This document shows positions 26,656 through 39,590 of a DNA stretch of 64,000 nt, one piece after another. Positions within the stretch are counted from its first letter, which is position 1; every line of letters begins with the position of its first letter. This DNA comes from Cryptomeria japonica (Eukaryota; Streptophyta; Pinopsida; Cupressales; Cupressaceae): positions 417,414,757 to 417,478,756 of the forward strand of contig NC_081415.1 in the NCBI RefSeq assembly GCF_030272615.1, read 5' to 3'. The notes under the pieces were generated by a model. The model made no database searches and was not told the origin of the DNA. It saw only the letters and a program-made list of their open reading frames with translations. Both the position numbers and the translations under genes were made by a program.

Positions 26656-28205
26656 CTCCCAGGGTCTAGAGAAAGAAGTTATCTGTAGTAAACCTTGTTA
26701 CAGATCTAGAGATGTTCATTCTTGAACAACTAGTAAATAATGATTCTTGTAAAAGTATTTTTAGAAGAAGTCATTCCAAGGCTGGAAATTTGGGCAATAT
26801 TCCAAGTTCCATAAACAAGACATATATTGATTATAATCATGAAGAAGCCTCTACCTCATGTACAAAATATCCCCTAAAACAACAACTATCTTCCATAAAA
26901 TCCTTAAATCCTTATCCTTCTAGGTTTTCTATGACAACACTCTCTGACCAGAGTAGTAATCCTAAGCTCATGGATGCTTTGTTAAGGCAAGTGATTCTAA
27001 ATCTTGCATTGACCCCAAAAGAAAAAGAGCTCGAGGAAGATAGTAAGGGAAAAGGGATCAAGATAAGTAAGATTCCAAAAAAATAAGCCAGGATTAGGGA
27101 ATCTCTCCCAAGATCACAAGAAGAGAAGAGAACAAGATTTCAAATACATATTAAGGGGAACAAAGAAGAGCTTACTAGCTATGAACCATGTAGATGGACA
27201 ACCCCTGAGTCATTCACCATACTTAATGAGGACTCTGAACTTTGGGGTAGATATGAGTCCAGGTTGCATACAAAAGTTGGTCAACCATAAAAAAACTCTG
27301 AGAATCAAAGAAAATGGCTTGCTCAATGGAATATATCAGCTCAAGGAAATATATATGATATAGCTCTCGATGTTTCTAAGAATCTACAAATTTCTAAAAG
27401 CAACCATGTTCAAATAGATGCTATGTATATAGAGTTTTCTTCAATAACCCGTAGCCAACAAAGAACTAAACAAGTCATATAATAAAATAAAGCGTTGGTT
27501 GATTTAGTCTCTAAAAAGCTAAATAAGATTAGAGCATATGTCAAAATGACCAGGGTAACTCAAGCTATACAATAGTTTTTAAGAAGATAAAAAGAAAACT
27601 CAAAAGAAACCTTAAGGAAAAGCTATCATACAGAGAAGAAAAGGGCTTTCTGATGATGATGAACCTGAAATGATTCTTAGATCTCACAACATAGGAGTGT
27701 TGTGGTAGAAATAGATTAGTTACAAGAAAATGGAATAACTGAACAACTTAGTGAACATGTGTATGCTGAACAAGATAAAGATTCTTAAACATAATCTATT
27801 TAAGAAACAACAATAGAAATGGACATTACTGACAAAGATACCTCAGATGTAGCATCAAAAAAAGAACCAATCATAGAGATTCCATTAGAAGAAGAAGAAG
27901 AATGGGAACAATTCCCCAAAATTGATTATGGTTTTGATGAAAGCATGGGAGAAAATAGTTCACTCAGTCCTCTCACCCAGAATACTCATCCTGAGCAATT
28001 AAGGCCACGAGCTACAAATGGGTATATCTTGAATATTGATTAATTGATTAATCCTTATGATGCAATTGTTGTATGGTGTGATTCTTTAGAAATTTTCTTT
28101 GATACTAGAACTTCTTGGACATAATCCTAAAAGGTAGCCTATGCAATAAGATTATTCTCAAGAAAATTAAGAGATTGATTGGAAGGCTAGCTAGATGAAG
28201 GACTC
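26656..28205 (+). pseudogene. Endogenous caulimovirid polyprotein, N-terminal region, decayed
   Basis: Two open pieces remain: 26712-27086 (124 codons, polar, Ser/Lys-rich) and 27819-28043 (74 codons, with a Glu run and an acidic stretch). Short frames lie between them. An acidic, low-complexity segment ahead of the coat domain is usual in caulimovirids. No specific domain can be named for 26712-27086; its place between the movement and coat regions is the only clue. Confidence 0.4.
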
Positions 28206-28836
28206 ATGGATGTCATAGGTAATCAAATTGAATATTTTGAGGAAGCTCTTGTTAAAGATCTAAATCTTGGAAAAAAAGATATAATGACTGTCGGGTTTCC
28301 ACAATTAAAATTTAAGATGATTGATGAATTTTGTATATCCACCAAAAATAAGGCTAGGCAAGTTACAAGAATCTTATATACTTTGAAATTAAGGAATTTA
28401 AGTTTGCTACATAGATATAATATTCTTTTTGAAAAGTATTTGTTTCAATCTTGCCTACAAAATAATGAGTCTGCTAAAAGACATTATCTAAACTCTTTGT
28501 CTTGTCAACTGGGAAGTTGGGCAGATGACTATGTGATGAACAAAAAAGGGTTTCAAGTCCAAAATTGCACATTTTCTGAACTCAAAAATGTTATAGCAAA
28601 TAAGTTACAAAAACATTGTCTCCTAAAAGCAATTATCCCAAATGATAATGAGTTTAATTCTAAATTTAAAGAAATTAAATGATCTCAAAGAAGAAATGAA
28701 ACATATAAATGAGGAATTATCAGCATATGGGAAGAAAATGGTTGGCTACAAGATTCCACCATGGCAACACGAACATCAGAGTAAGCCAAAAAATAGTACA
28801 AGAAAGTTTGTTGAACATGATAAAGATTCAGATTAA
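28206..28836 (+). pseudogene. Endogenous caulimovirid coat-protein-like region
   Basis: A 158-codon frame (28206-28682) overlaps a 64-codon one (28642-28836) in another frame. The first has the helical pattern seen in caulimovirid capsid domains: an aromatic-Leu stretch, a short Gly-Ser-Trp-Ala turn, a Lys-Lys-Gly-Phe segment, then an amphipathic helix ending in Leu-x2-His-Cys-Leu. The CCHC zinc knuckle that normally follows is not recognisable, so either it has decayed or my assignment is too generous. In live viruses this region forms the capsid. Confidence 0.4.
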
Positions 28837-29109
28837 GATGAAGAATTTGATCCAAGGAAGAAATACAATTAAAAACCCAGAGTAATGATCAAATTGTTGT
28901 CCTAAAAACACTAGATCTAATAAGAAATGATGTGGAAGCTGAATTATCTAAGATGGTTAAGGAACATAGAAAAATAATTAAGAATCCTCAATCAATCCAT
29001 GAGAGAATCAAAGATATTTTATTCAAGCCTGAAATAAATAAAACCTACACAACCTGAAGAGCAGGAAAACGAAAAAAATCTTTTGTTGTTACACTATTAG
29101 AAAATAATA

Positions 29110-29560
29110 CTATATATATTAGAATTTCTTTATGTTTTGAAGGATATAAGCCCATTGAATTTGATGCATTCATTGCCTCATGATTAGCATGATCTTTTGC
29201 CAAAACAAAAGCAATCCTAGAAAAGTTTTGAAAGTTGAAACCAAAATTACCAAAAGGAAATTCTATCATAGGAGAAAGATTGTAATAAGGCAGGCATACA
29301 CAAGATGTTCATATAAAAATTCATGGTAGAGAATTTATTATAGATTTTGTAGAATTCAATGATATGGATAGTGATATTTTACTAGGATATTTATTTCTGG
29401 TCAAAGATGAACCTTTCATTCTCAGAAGAGCACAAATCTCTTTACATCATAAAGATGAAGAAGTTAAAATTCCAATTCTGAAGGTAGTTACTTATAGATT
29501 GGAAGGATTAGAAAACAATTCTATAAAAGAATGGTAAAAAGAGATTTTAGAAGATACTTG
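29110..29560 (+). pseudogene. Endogenous caulimovirid aspartic protease region
   Basis: A segment near 29145-29290 has the I-x-F-D-A-F-I-A-S arrangement of a retropepsin active-site strand, but two TGA codons fall right after it. The C-terminal half (29310-29525) is open and contains D-I-L-L-G followed by an F-L segment, the second conserved block of retroviral-type proteases. This enzyme cleaves the viral polyprotein. Stops and a frame change make it non-functional. Confidence 0.55.
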
Positions 29561-29629
29561 AATGAAAAAGAATTAGCTCAAATTAGAGAAAGATTGTTGT
29601 AGCATGAATCCTCTTAAATTTTGGTTTGT

Positions 29630-30360
29630 AGAACAAGAAGAATGTGAAATTAATATAAGACCAGAATGCATGTCCATTTTACCCCATGAACCTACATATT
29701 TACTAAGCCCCACTGAAGTCAAATAAATGGATGATCATTTGAATGAGCTACTAGAAGGAAATTTTATAAGAGAAAGTAAAATTCCATTTGCATGTCCTAC
29801 ATTTTTAATAAATAAAAGAGATGAAAGAGAAGAGGTAAAAATAGATTTTGCATAAACTATAAACCTCTTAATGACATTATATTGCCATTCAATTATCCCA
29901 TACCATTCAACTTAGATTTAATTAGAAGAGCAACAAATAAATACATTTTTTCAAAGTTTGATTGCAAATCAGGAATTTGGAAAATCAAGGTTAAAGAAGA
30001 AGGTAGGTATAAAACAACATTCTCAGTACAACAAGGTTTATTTGGATGGAATGTTATGCCATTTGGTTTATGTATTGCACCATCATATTTTCAAAGAAGA
30101 ATGGACCAGGCTCTCAAGCACCTGTAATATTTTTGTGCTATCTATATTGATTATATAATTATTTTTTCTAACAATGTTACTGACCATATTGAGCATTTGA
30201 AGAAATTGTATACAGCCACAAAGAAAAATGGAATTTGCCTATCAGCAAAAAAAATGGTGTTTGGTCAGACAAAAATAGATTTTCTTGGGTTACATTTAGA
30301 TAAGATAAAGATAAATCTCTAGCCCCATGTGCTCAAGAGAATCTAGGAATTTCTAGATGT
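29630..30360 (+). pseudogene. Endogenous caulimovirid reverse transcriptase, catalytic Asp lost
   Basis: Conserved RT blocks appear in order. An N-terminal L-x-E-G-N-F-I-R-E-S segment lies near 29750. The F-S-K-F-D-C-K-S-G block is at about 29950. An M-P-F-G-L-C-I-A-P-S block is at about 30055-30090. The catalytic box at about 30140-30160 reads YIDY, where the family has two aspartates. Stops lie near 29724, 29853, 30126 and 30320, with a frame change between the first blocks. The D-C-K-S-G wording and the order CP-PR-RT-RNase H point to Caulimoviridae, not Ty3/Gypsy. Confidence 0.75.
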
Positions 30361-30990
30361 ATTGATAGATAAAAAAAAAATTCAAATATTTCTTGGGTGT
30401 TTGAATTATGTGGCACCATTCTATAAAGAGTTGGCAAAAAATAGGAAAAAGATTCAAGATCAACTCAAGGAATCATCTTCTGGATGGGATCCTCAGACTA
30501 CAAAAGCAATACAAAAAATCAAGAATAAATGCCAAAGCCTACCCAGTCTTCAAATTCCAGCCTTAGGTGATCCACTAATTTTATATACTGATGCTTTTGA
30601 CATAACATGGTTTGTTGTGTTGATACAGGAATTTGTAGATAGGATGGAGATTTTGGCTACCGATCTAGAACATTTACAGATACAAAATCTCGATATCACA
30701 TCTACGAGAAAAATATTCTTGTTGTTACAAAAAGAATTGAAAAATTCAAAATATTTCTCAAACCAGAGCATTTTGTGGTCAGAACATACAGTCAAGCAAT
30801 GAGGAGCCTCATGAAGAAAAAACCCAATAAAGATATAGCACAAGGGAGAATTTCCCGATGGTATTTTGAGTTTCTTGGATATGATTTTGATATTGAATGG
30901 ATCAAAGGGGAAAACAAACCACTTGCATATGCATTAACCAAAGAACTAGCAACAACCATCCAGATTCAAGTTGGTGATTCAATACCCTAA
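30361..30990 (+). pseudogene. Endogenous caulimovirid RT connection and RNase H
   Basis: 30362-30802 carries the end of the RT thumb (Q-I-F-L-G-x-L-N-Y) and the start of RNase H (L-Y-T-D-A-F-D). A frame change leads into 30775-30990, with F-L-G-Y-D-F-D-I-E-W-I-K-G-E-N-K and a terminal D/Y-A-L-T-K segment where active copies have D-A-L-S-R. The second catalytic region appears shortened between 30620 and 30720. RNase H removes the RNA strand during viral reverse transcription. Confidence 0.7.
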
Positions 30991-31610
30991 TGGGAATTAT
31001 CAGATGGGAGTATTATAGAACTTCCACAACTTCCAATTCAAATTACCACTTCACTTGTTGAAGTATGGATTTTGGATAAATGGTTGTGGGATCTCAAAAG
31101 ACTCATCCTAGAATATCATGACCAAAGGATTCATTCTCTAGAAGAAGAGGAAAATTTCTTAGAACCTTTCAAGTTGTCATATGCTCCAATTGCCTTGCAG
31201 GAATCATTGTTCTATAGATATACAAATTACAAGGTTTCAATCTTTCTGTTGGACCAATCCAAGAAAAATGAATTTCCTTAAATGTTGCAGTTTGGACTTA
31301 TTAACAATATCACTCTCTTGCAAAGTGATTTTGAAGGTCCTATGCAAATATTTTTACTCTAAATTTTCCACCTAATATGAGATAGTTATTTAATATCATA
31401 CATGGAAATTTGTTTCATGCCATTTTTCAAGGAATGGTTGATTATTTGATTGAACCAAGAGGAGGATATTGTCTCCCAAGAATTGAATTCCATCCTCTCA
31501 CATATCCATGGTTTTCGAAAGTAATGATTGAAGATGTAATGTCAATCTTATTTCTTGCTAAACTAGTTGTCCACATAGAATGGGACTTTGTAAGAGGCGA
31601 ATGATAAATC
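30991..31610 (+). pseudogene. Possible downstream caulimovirid reading frame, unidentified
   Basis: After the RNase H region comes a run of short open pieces (31072-31281, 31181-31375, 31410-31604) in changing frames. They are rich in Leu/Phe/Glu and have no domain I can name. In related viruses, a translational transactivator or further polyprotein sequence may follow RT-RNase H. I see nothing that confirms either, so the right edge of the viral copy is uncertain. Confidence 0.3.
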
Positions 31611-31774
31611 AGAATTGTCCATGTATTCCATAGAAGATGACAAGATTTGGATGATATTTTTTAACCGCTTCCAGATGATATTTTACTACCTAGATCCAAT
31701 TTCAAATAGCACAAGGGTTTATTTGTGCCATGAAGTCAACCATGCACTATTACAAAGACAACAATATATGACTT

Positions 31775-32300
31775 TAAAAACTACCAAAAATTGCATATAT
31801 ATGACTAAATTTGATCACGTGACCATTAGCAATTTATTGCCAGTCATTAATCATGCGACCAAATTTATGACTAAACTATTTTAGTCATTTATTGGTTGTT
31901 TTGATTGATCAATTTGGTCATCTATTTGGTCATTGATTTAGTCATTAATTTAATCACTAATTTAGTCATTGATTGTTGTTATTTGGTAATTTATTTAGTC
32001 ATGATAGTCACTAATTTAGTCATATATTTAGTCACTATTTTAGTCATATATTTAATCATTCATCTAGTCATTGATTGTTGTTATCTGGTCACTTATTTAG
32101 TCATGATAGTCACTAATTTAGTCATATATTTAATCATTAATTTAGTCATTGATTGTTGTTATCTGGTCATTTATTTAGTCATGATAGTCACTAATTTATT
32201 TATACTTTTAGTCACTAATTAGGTCATATATTTAATCATTAATTTAGTCATTGATTGTTGTTATCTAGTCATTTATTTAGTCATTAATTTAGATTAGAGA
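31775..32300. repeat. TTTAGTCAT minisatellite with CACTA-like edge
   Basis: About 430 bp (31870-32300) consist of the word TTAGTCAT(T/A)AA repeated every 10-14 bases. Longer units marked by GATTGTTGTTAT start at 31971, 32073, 32151 and 32253, spaced 102, 78 and 102. A frame of Leu/Val/Ile repeats runs through it by chance. Just upstream, AACTACCAAAAATTGC (about 31779-31795) resembles the end of plant CACTA transposons (CACTAC-A-rich) with a changed first base. CACTA elements often carry such subterminal repeats, but I cannot locate the opposite end. Confidence 0.6.
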
Positions 32301-33164
32301 TTAAAATTTTTACCAAGCTTTTCATCATTAAAAAAATGGACATCCTGGATGTCACCAAATCTTGGTGGAACTAGAATTCTGTAGTGCATAGAGATAACAA
32401 AACAAGAAATAGATGCAAATAACAACACAAACAACAACTTAAACACAAACTAATAAATAATATGAGGCCAAGAAACATCATATAATTAAAATAAAGATGC
32501 CATAATTACTCGATCACCCAAAGTCGAGCAGAATCTGCAAAACAATCTTGTAGAAAAAAATCACCTGCAAAAGGAAATGATATCGCTAAGATTAGTTTCA
32601 ATAAATGTTTCGCACATATGAGGAGCCAAATATGTGCCAAAGAAGAGCTATGATTTACAACAAGTAATAAAAAATAATACTTCATGATGATAGAAATCAT
32701 AAAGGACTATCCTATCACATCAAAACAAAAATAGTGCAATAAATGGAAGGGTCGAGCAAAGCAATCTGTCATACCCCACCAATCTCCTTGCATGTGTAAG
32801 TACAACCAGCAGTGGTGAAACATGTCTAAATCACCTTACAACCATGTAAGCAATGAGAAGTGCCAACTCAACATAGATAAGAGACCGTCAACACCCTTAC
32901 ACATAAGACATACATGATACACACCTCATGGTGAAAGCTCAATGCATGGGATGTATACCATAAATGCTTCATATCAGGGAAGTGCACTATCTACCATGAA
33001 ATCCAAGAGTGCATAACATTGCCATGAGAAATAAAATAATTCAGATTCAGAATATGAGCCGATAGAAAAGAGCCAAAAGAAAACCATTATCAACAAATAT
33101 CAATAAAGACAACCCCATAACCAAAACTAAGCACCCATATGCTTACCCTTGGTCATGAAATTAA
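32301..33164. other. Unassigned sequence
   Basis: No supported gene. A TGTCATACCCCACC word at about 32769 resembles the start of a Ty3/Gypsy LTR, but no partner or target-site duplication is visible. The rest is AT-rich single-copy-looking DNA. Confidence 0.3.
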
Positions 33165-33800
33165 TCAAATAACATTGGAGCATATTCCTTCATGAACATT
33201 GGAAGGAATATTTAAAGCTGAAACCTCCAAATGGTTTGCTTGAACATTAATGGCCATATTAACTAAGAAATCTACAAGTTTATTAATCTCTCTACAATAA
33301 TGAGATATTGTGAAAGATGTAAAAAGGGAGAGTTGATATAATATTTTATCCAACAAATACTATAAATGCCAAGCATGACATATTCCATTAGTAACCGATG
33401 AAAATGCTACCATAGAATCACCCTCAATTATAATCTCTTTAATACCCAAGGAGATAGCCATATCTAGACCAAGTGTCAAAGCTTGAAATTCAGCATGATT
33501 ATTAGTTTGAATTCCAACATCATGACAACCTACCTTTACAATATTAGCCTCATGATAAAAAATGACAAAACTAGTACCCGCCCTACCAGGGTTACCCCTA
33601 GTAGAAACACCATCATAATTGAGCTTGAACTTAGAAAGGGGAGGAGGAAACCACTTATCATTTTTCCTTTTAAGGGCTGAGATTTTATGATTAAGCACAA
33701 AGCGATGAAGGGGGGGAGACTTAAGAGCATGCCAAGAACGAGAAATCTTAATGTCCCAATGAGAGAAAGAATTTAAATGTTCAAGATTCTTATAAACTTA
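33165..33800 (-). pseudogene. LINE reverse-transcriptase C-terminal RNase H domain, fragment
   Basis: On the minus strand a frame from 33698 to 33165 encodes a plant LINE-type RNase H (RVT_3 family). It has L-N-Y-D-G near the N-terminus, a G-N-P-G-R-A-G turn, N-N-H-A-E-F-Q-A-L in the middle, I-I-E-G-D-S-M, and a C-terminal I-S-H-Y-C-R-E-I-N-K segment. These hold the usual D-E-D catalytic residues. A single stop at 33360-33362 interrupts it, and further family-like sequence continues upstream to about 33800 in another frame, after a run of G on the minus strand. In active elements the domain degrades template RNA during insertion. The rest of ORF2 is absent, as in a short rearranged LINE fragment. 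Confidence 0.75.
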
Positions 33801-36095
33801 TGATAAAACAACCTCAGAGAAAGAATTAAAAGATTGATTGAACATAATGACAAACAAGGTAATCTGCAATAAAAAAATATAATGCAAATATGTATATATA
33901 AATCAAGTTATAAGATGTCAAATCTGTCTAAGGGTATATATGTAAATATAATAAAAAATGTCAAAGTTGTCTTAGAGTTTCTAACTCTTTCAAAATATTC
34001 AAAATACTGCATAAAACAATAAGAAACATGATAAACATATTCAGCTATATCATTTTCTGTAAATATTTTAATGGCCACCTTGCGAAGGTTCCCTCTTTCT
34101 CTTTCAGACGGATGACTCCATCTATTTTGTCTTCATAAGGAAGAGGTATGTTACTTGTGATTGTTAAAATGTTCACATTTGTGTCACCTATTCCTTTTAA
34201 GTTTACTCCATGTAGAATAGATAGGGAGTGAATCCTCCCAATGCCAATAACAACACTATCAATGTATCCAACAACCTAACTTTATCACCTTCATTGAATT
34301 TATCAGTACGTTTCTACAAAAAGAAGAAATAAAACGGTATATTAATACATATGCAATGATTACCTTTATTTGCATAATAAAACAACCATTAAATTAATAG
34401 TAAGTATGTTAAAATAAATACAAAAAAGAAAATTTCAAAAAAATTGCAATGATTCTACTGCTGAAAAAAAAGACATCTAGCAAACCCAAGTTATGAATCC
34501 ACTGTAATAGTCATACAATTATAAGAAATATTGTAATATCAATAACAAGTCTCAAAAATTGCAAATAAGAGACAACACTTGGGACAACCATGATCTTAAG
34601 CTTTAGCAACCATAATCAAGAGCATCAATAAAGAATCCCAGTCATAGTGAAGGAAGCTTCTACACAAGATAATAGCCCTAGTTCAAAGCTATGACAACTG
34701 GGAGCACACAAAGCAGCATACATCATCTTGTGATAGCAAAAAAGAGTGAAAGAGAACAATCCCAATATTGCAAAGGTGATATCATAGAAGACCCTCATGA
34801 TGGTGTGAAGGACTACAATGACAATATTTTACATCAGAAGTGCAACCCTTTCACAATTAATAGTAACATGTTTTAGAGTTTAGTAGCACAATACAATAAA
34901 TACATCAAGGTCATGGTAACTCATAGTCTAAACATAAAATCTCAATTATGAATGATAGAAAAGGAACCTCAAAAATATTGACAGTTATCTTAAGTGCATA
35001 AAGAGTAGTTAAGATAGTAAAAAAGGAGTGCAATGGAAGTCCTCTCTTCAAGAAGGACGACTATGAAGAAGTAAACATTCATGACAATCCTCACAATAAT
35101 GAAGGTTGCAACTAAGCCTTAGAGTAGTGATACGTGCAGTCTAGATATGTGCAGTAAGAACGGTGAGAATCAATTTGCTGACCAAATCACCTAAAAGAAA
35201 AGAGTATGCATAGTAGATGTGCAAATATTTATACAAAGGGAAGAGTTCAAACATAAAAATGTAGTTCACAACTTTAGCAGGGCAGTGATAAGCTTGAGAG
35301 AAGGCAAAGACAGTGAAAAAAACAAACTTATCACAAATGACCTTGAAGATACAATTAAGGACAGTTAAGTCAAAAGTTAAAAGTCATTTAAAACGCACAC
35401 AACATCAACAATCTTTGAACAACCTATTTATCAAAAGGCATCTTCATATCTTGAATGAGCAAAGGACAACAAGGCTTCATAGTTACAAAGTTTCAAAGGG
35501 GAGAGGTCATAAGTTAATCCTAAAAGAATAATAAGCTTGTGACAAAATGGAATTTGTAAGACTGTTGCATATACGGTGATAGACCTTTTAAGACTATCCA
35601 AGCACAAAAGATTGTGACAGTAAAAGAGATGAAGAAGATAGCAGAGATGTTTGTTGACTTAGACACAATGAATACAACCTAAAAGAGGGTATCACTGTTG
35701 TTATCACAGTAAAGATTACAATCACAATAGTAGTACCAAACAAAGGTAGAAAGTCTATGGAGGTCTTAATTTTGAAGACAATAGCAATATCAAAAGACTT
35801 TTGCAGTCAAGGATAGCCTTCTTCCTTAAGACAGTGAGGTTTAAGCGGGGTATCCATGATAAGTTACTTTATTTGATAGAACATGAAGTTGTTAAAATAG
35901 AGATTCAAGAGCCCCTCATGTGCCATGAAGAAAACCCTATGGATCATCAGCTATTAAAATAGTAGAGAGCGGCAAGGGATAATGTTAGAAATCTTTGTTA
36001 GAATAGAGAATATTCAGTTGGAGAGCTACCAAAGCATAATGATCCTGAAAGAATAGTCATTCATGACTATAAATCTTCATGATGATGACATGATG
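33801..36095. other. Unassigned sequence between the LINE fragment and a Copia-like LTR
   Basis: About 2.3 kb without a convincing gene. Short plus-strand frames (34691-34876, 35313-35531) have no recognisable domain. The stretch 34760-35850 has a loose GAAGA/CATGATGA-rich texture unlike the flanking AT-rich DNA and may be the decayed interior of an old element. I cannot identify it. Confidence 0.3.
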
Positions 36096-37475
36096 AAAGA
36101 ATAAGAATCTGGTCAACTACTGAGAGGGGGGGGGTGAATCAGTAGATAGAAAAACTGATACAAACTTCACCAATCTCAAAAGCAATCTCTCAAAGTAAAC
36201 TTAGAACTATCAATGTAATACCACTGTCAAGATAAAAACTCATAAGATAAACTAGTTGACTATTACAATAATTTAATAGTAAACAACTTGAAACTCATAA
36301 ACATCCAAATGTTTTTTCATATGTCAAAAGACTTCATTTTCTCAATGCTTTCGATTATCATGAGTTATCAAAGTAGTTAAGTAAATCAACCATAAGAACA
36401 TAACCACAAAAAAATTTACCACTTGACACAAAAAAAATTTACATGGAAAACCAAATGGGAAAAACCACGGTGAGATGAGACTCACAAGATAACTATCTGA
36501 ACTCTTCTGAAGTTCACCCTATTATGAGCCTAGCCTATTAAAAATTTACAAAAGCCCTGTTAAGAACTGATCCTGTTAGGAACCAACCGGTTAATGGATT
36601 GACTACAATGCCTTGTTAGAAGCAATACCCTATGAGTAAAATCAGTAGAGGATTTGAAAATCCAAACTATTGGATCACCTTGTTAGAGGATTTGAATAGC
36701 ACCAAGCTTGTTAGAGCTTACCTAGTTAGGCGATTTCAATTCTATTGTATTTGTTAGAAAACAATAGGAGTTTGTTGATATGTTTGAATAGCACTACACT
36801 TGATTGTTCAGATTCTTTTCATGCTCCTATCTGCCTTTACTCAAACTGCAAATACATCATCTGGTTTGGAAACCACACACTCAATTGATATTTACCAACA
36901 TTGAAAATAAACAACTTCATCGACCCTATAAACAAATCAATTAGGCTAGTAAAACAACAAAAATCTAATTCTCATAGAGGTTACAAACAAGTCGGTTCAA
37001 GTATGAATGTTAAAATCTCTGCACATCAATCAAGAAAACCTTGATCGCTCCTTGATCACCACTTCATCAAACTTAGTAACTCATCACACGCTTTGCATTA
37101 TATGCAGTATACTTGCTCATTCCCTAGACAAAAACCGTTACATCAAAAAAACAAAATCACTTGAAATTGTCTTCATACAATTAATAATACGTGTCATAAT
37201 AATTATCGCTCATCATCAGATCATAAACTAATATAACCAATTCACCAAACTTAATCGGTTAGGGTTTATAAAAAAACAACAAGTAGGGTTTATCGGTTAC
37301 CGATTCAACTCACAAATACATAGCAATACCAGTTCACTCCACAAATTCTTCCTACCAGTTACAGTTTCCTTCACTTGTTCATCCTACTGGTTACAAAAAA
37401 ATATTACAACAATATCAACAATATCATTACTAGTTAATTGGCATCAATGACAACATAACATATCATTAATGCCAT
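36096..37475. mobile_element. Old Copia-like LTR fragment, cut by the chromovirus
   Basis: The sequence near 36117-36145, TACTGAG followed by a long G run and TGAATCAGTA, closely matches the start of the LTR at 43225-43250 and 48990-49020. The GTGGGAAAAACC-type block near 36450 and the GGCATCAATGACAACA block near 37440 also match that LTR in order. The fragment stops at AATGCCAT, just short of the expected ATGCCAACA terminus, exactly where the Ty3/Gypsy element begins. Its other end would lie beyond that element and is not in the window. It is a more diverged family member than the pair at 43-50 kb. Confidence 0.5.
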
Positions 37476-39556
37476 TGTAATAACCCACTATACTTAACCC
37501 AACAAAATTTTGGCCTCTTTTTTTAATATATAATTTAATCATTTGTGTTTGATTCGATCACATACTCTAGGCATCCATCCCTCTGGGATGAGCATCTAAC
37601 CATACAGATTAGGCATCTATCCATATGGAACAAAAGGTTTCATCTATCCAATATGGGATAGGAATCTACCCATACGAGGTAGGCATCTATCCAATTGGGA
37701 TAGGAGGTGCTCTGGCCAGAGACTTAGACTCATCGGGACCATTCAGGTCCTGAACCACTCACTAAGAACTACACTCCTCTAATAGGAGTGCACCGAGGTC
37801 GCCGTCCTTAGGAGAAATCAAAATAACATAATGCAAGCTTGAATTCCACCTTGGAATTTGGCTTAAAGCCTCGGGAAGTCAAGCGAATCCATATGGGATT
37901 CCTTCCAAGTATGCATTGAATTACTTTTTCTTTTATTACACTTATATTTCAAATTAGGATTCTTCACAATCCTTCTTCTTACCAAAACCTAGACCTCATC
38001 CACGAACGCCTCAGTACTAGGGACAACTTCGTCCCTAGACTACCTACATACCCATTTCAGCATGGGATCAAGGTGTAAAGTATGTAGTTCTATTTTATAA
38101 TCTATGATTTAATGTAAACCATTTGGTGGGTACGCAACCATTTCTACGGTCAATGTCCCAGACAGTTTCTCTGCAGTTGCTACCCACGATGATAGCACTT
38201 AAGCAAAGGCTCAAGATGGCCTATTGCTTGTGGCCTAAAACAACTAGATCCTAATCCTATCATAAGCGTCACCCTTGACCCAATTGTCAATCGCCAACAA
38301 CTCTTCAAGATTAAGTCAAATTTATAAAAGCATTTCACTCAATCAACCCTAAAGGGGTTTACTATGGTTTAACATAGTGGGTGTAAAATCATTTAAGGAT
38401 TATCTTATTAGATTATCTATCCAAGGGGGATTACCCCGCCCCTTGGATTTTAACGTCCAAGTGTCCTTTATTACTCCCCGATGATTTATAGGGACAATGC
38501 CACAAACGTTGTTGATGCAGCTTTATTAGATGTTAAGTACAGTAGTTCAACACGATGAGATTACTCGTAAGCATGACCCAGAGGCACCGTAAATACCGAA
38601 CGCTGCTAGGTTTTTGTTTTCCAACTCCCTTTGTTTAGTTTTCTAACTAAGAGGCTATGAAAACTTTTAATTAGCATCATGCTTGAAACAATTATGAAAT
38701 GAACGTGCATAATTAGACATTGCAAAGCTTAATTAATTGAAATAACTACTCCTATGGGATTCATGAACCACTTGAAAAAAAATACCATCCTTCTACAACT
38801 AAATTATTTAATATTCAAAACTTGAAATATAACTTGCACAATAATGACACTTATGAAACTCGCATATTGATAATTAAACATGTAACTTGCATGAAGATGA
38901 TGAAAATGTAACTTGCTTATCAATAAATGCAAATAATGTATAAGTAATTTGCATGATGCAAGAATAGTGTAATTTACATGCAAGATTAAGCAATGTTTAT
39001 TTCTATCATGAGAATAATTAATTATAGAGTCACTAGTTCAAAATAAGCAATTAGACAAATTTTGGATCAAATCATAATAATATAAATTAATTGTTTTTAA
39101 TGAATCTAAAATACCAACTAAGTAATGCAATAAATCTCAAATAAATCGAAAGATTTCAATTATAAAATTAGATATACTTTATTTTACAATTATAAATTTA
39201 TTAAACAATGATCCAAATTATTTATAAATTTATCTAAGTTTAGCTTTTACTAAACTAAAATTTAAATTACAAAAAAATATTAACAAAATCCATTTAGCAA
39301 ATTAATTTTAGGTAGTGGCTTTTATTGCCAAGTGGGGAGTGGTCCCCTCCACTCCCTTTGCGGCCACTACCGTAACAGTGACCATAGGGGTAGTGGAGAG
39401 TACCACTCCCGAACGGGTATAATAACCCCCCCCCCCCCCCTCCCCTATGTTGACCATTTAATTATTTTATGCAAACTAAATTTTTTTGCAACTTACTTTT
39501 TAAAAAAAAATTTTATCACATAATTTTAATAATGCAATATATATATATATATATAT

Positions 39557-39590
<34 letters not shown>

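Noticed and set aside
31905-32222. 105-codon frame of Leu/Val/Ile/Asn repeats resembling a membrane protein
   Set aside because: It is a direct reading of the TTTAGTCAT minisatellite; the hydrophobic pattern is produced by the repeat.
32760-32790. TGTCATACCCCACC as an LTR start
   Set aside because: No partner repeat, PBS, PPT or target duplication is visible nearby.
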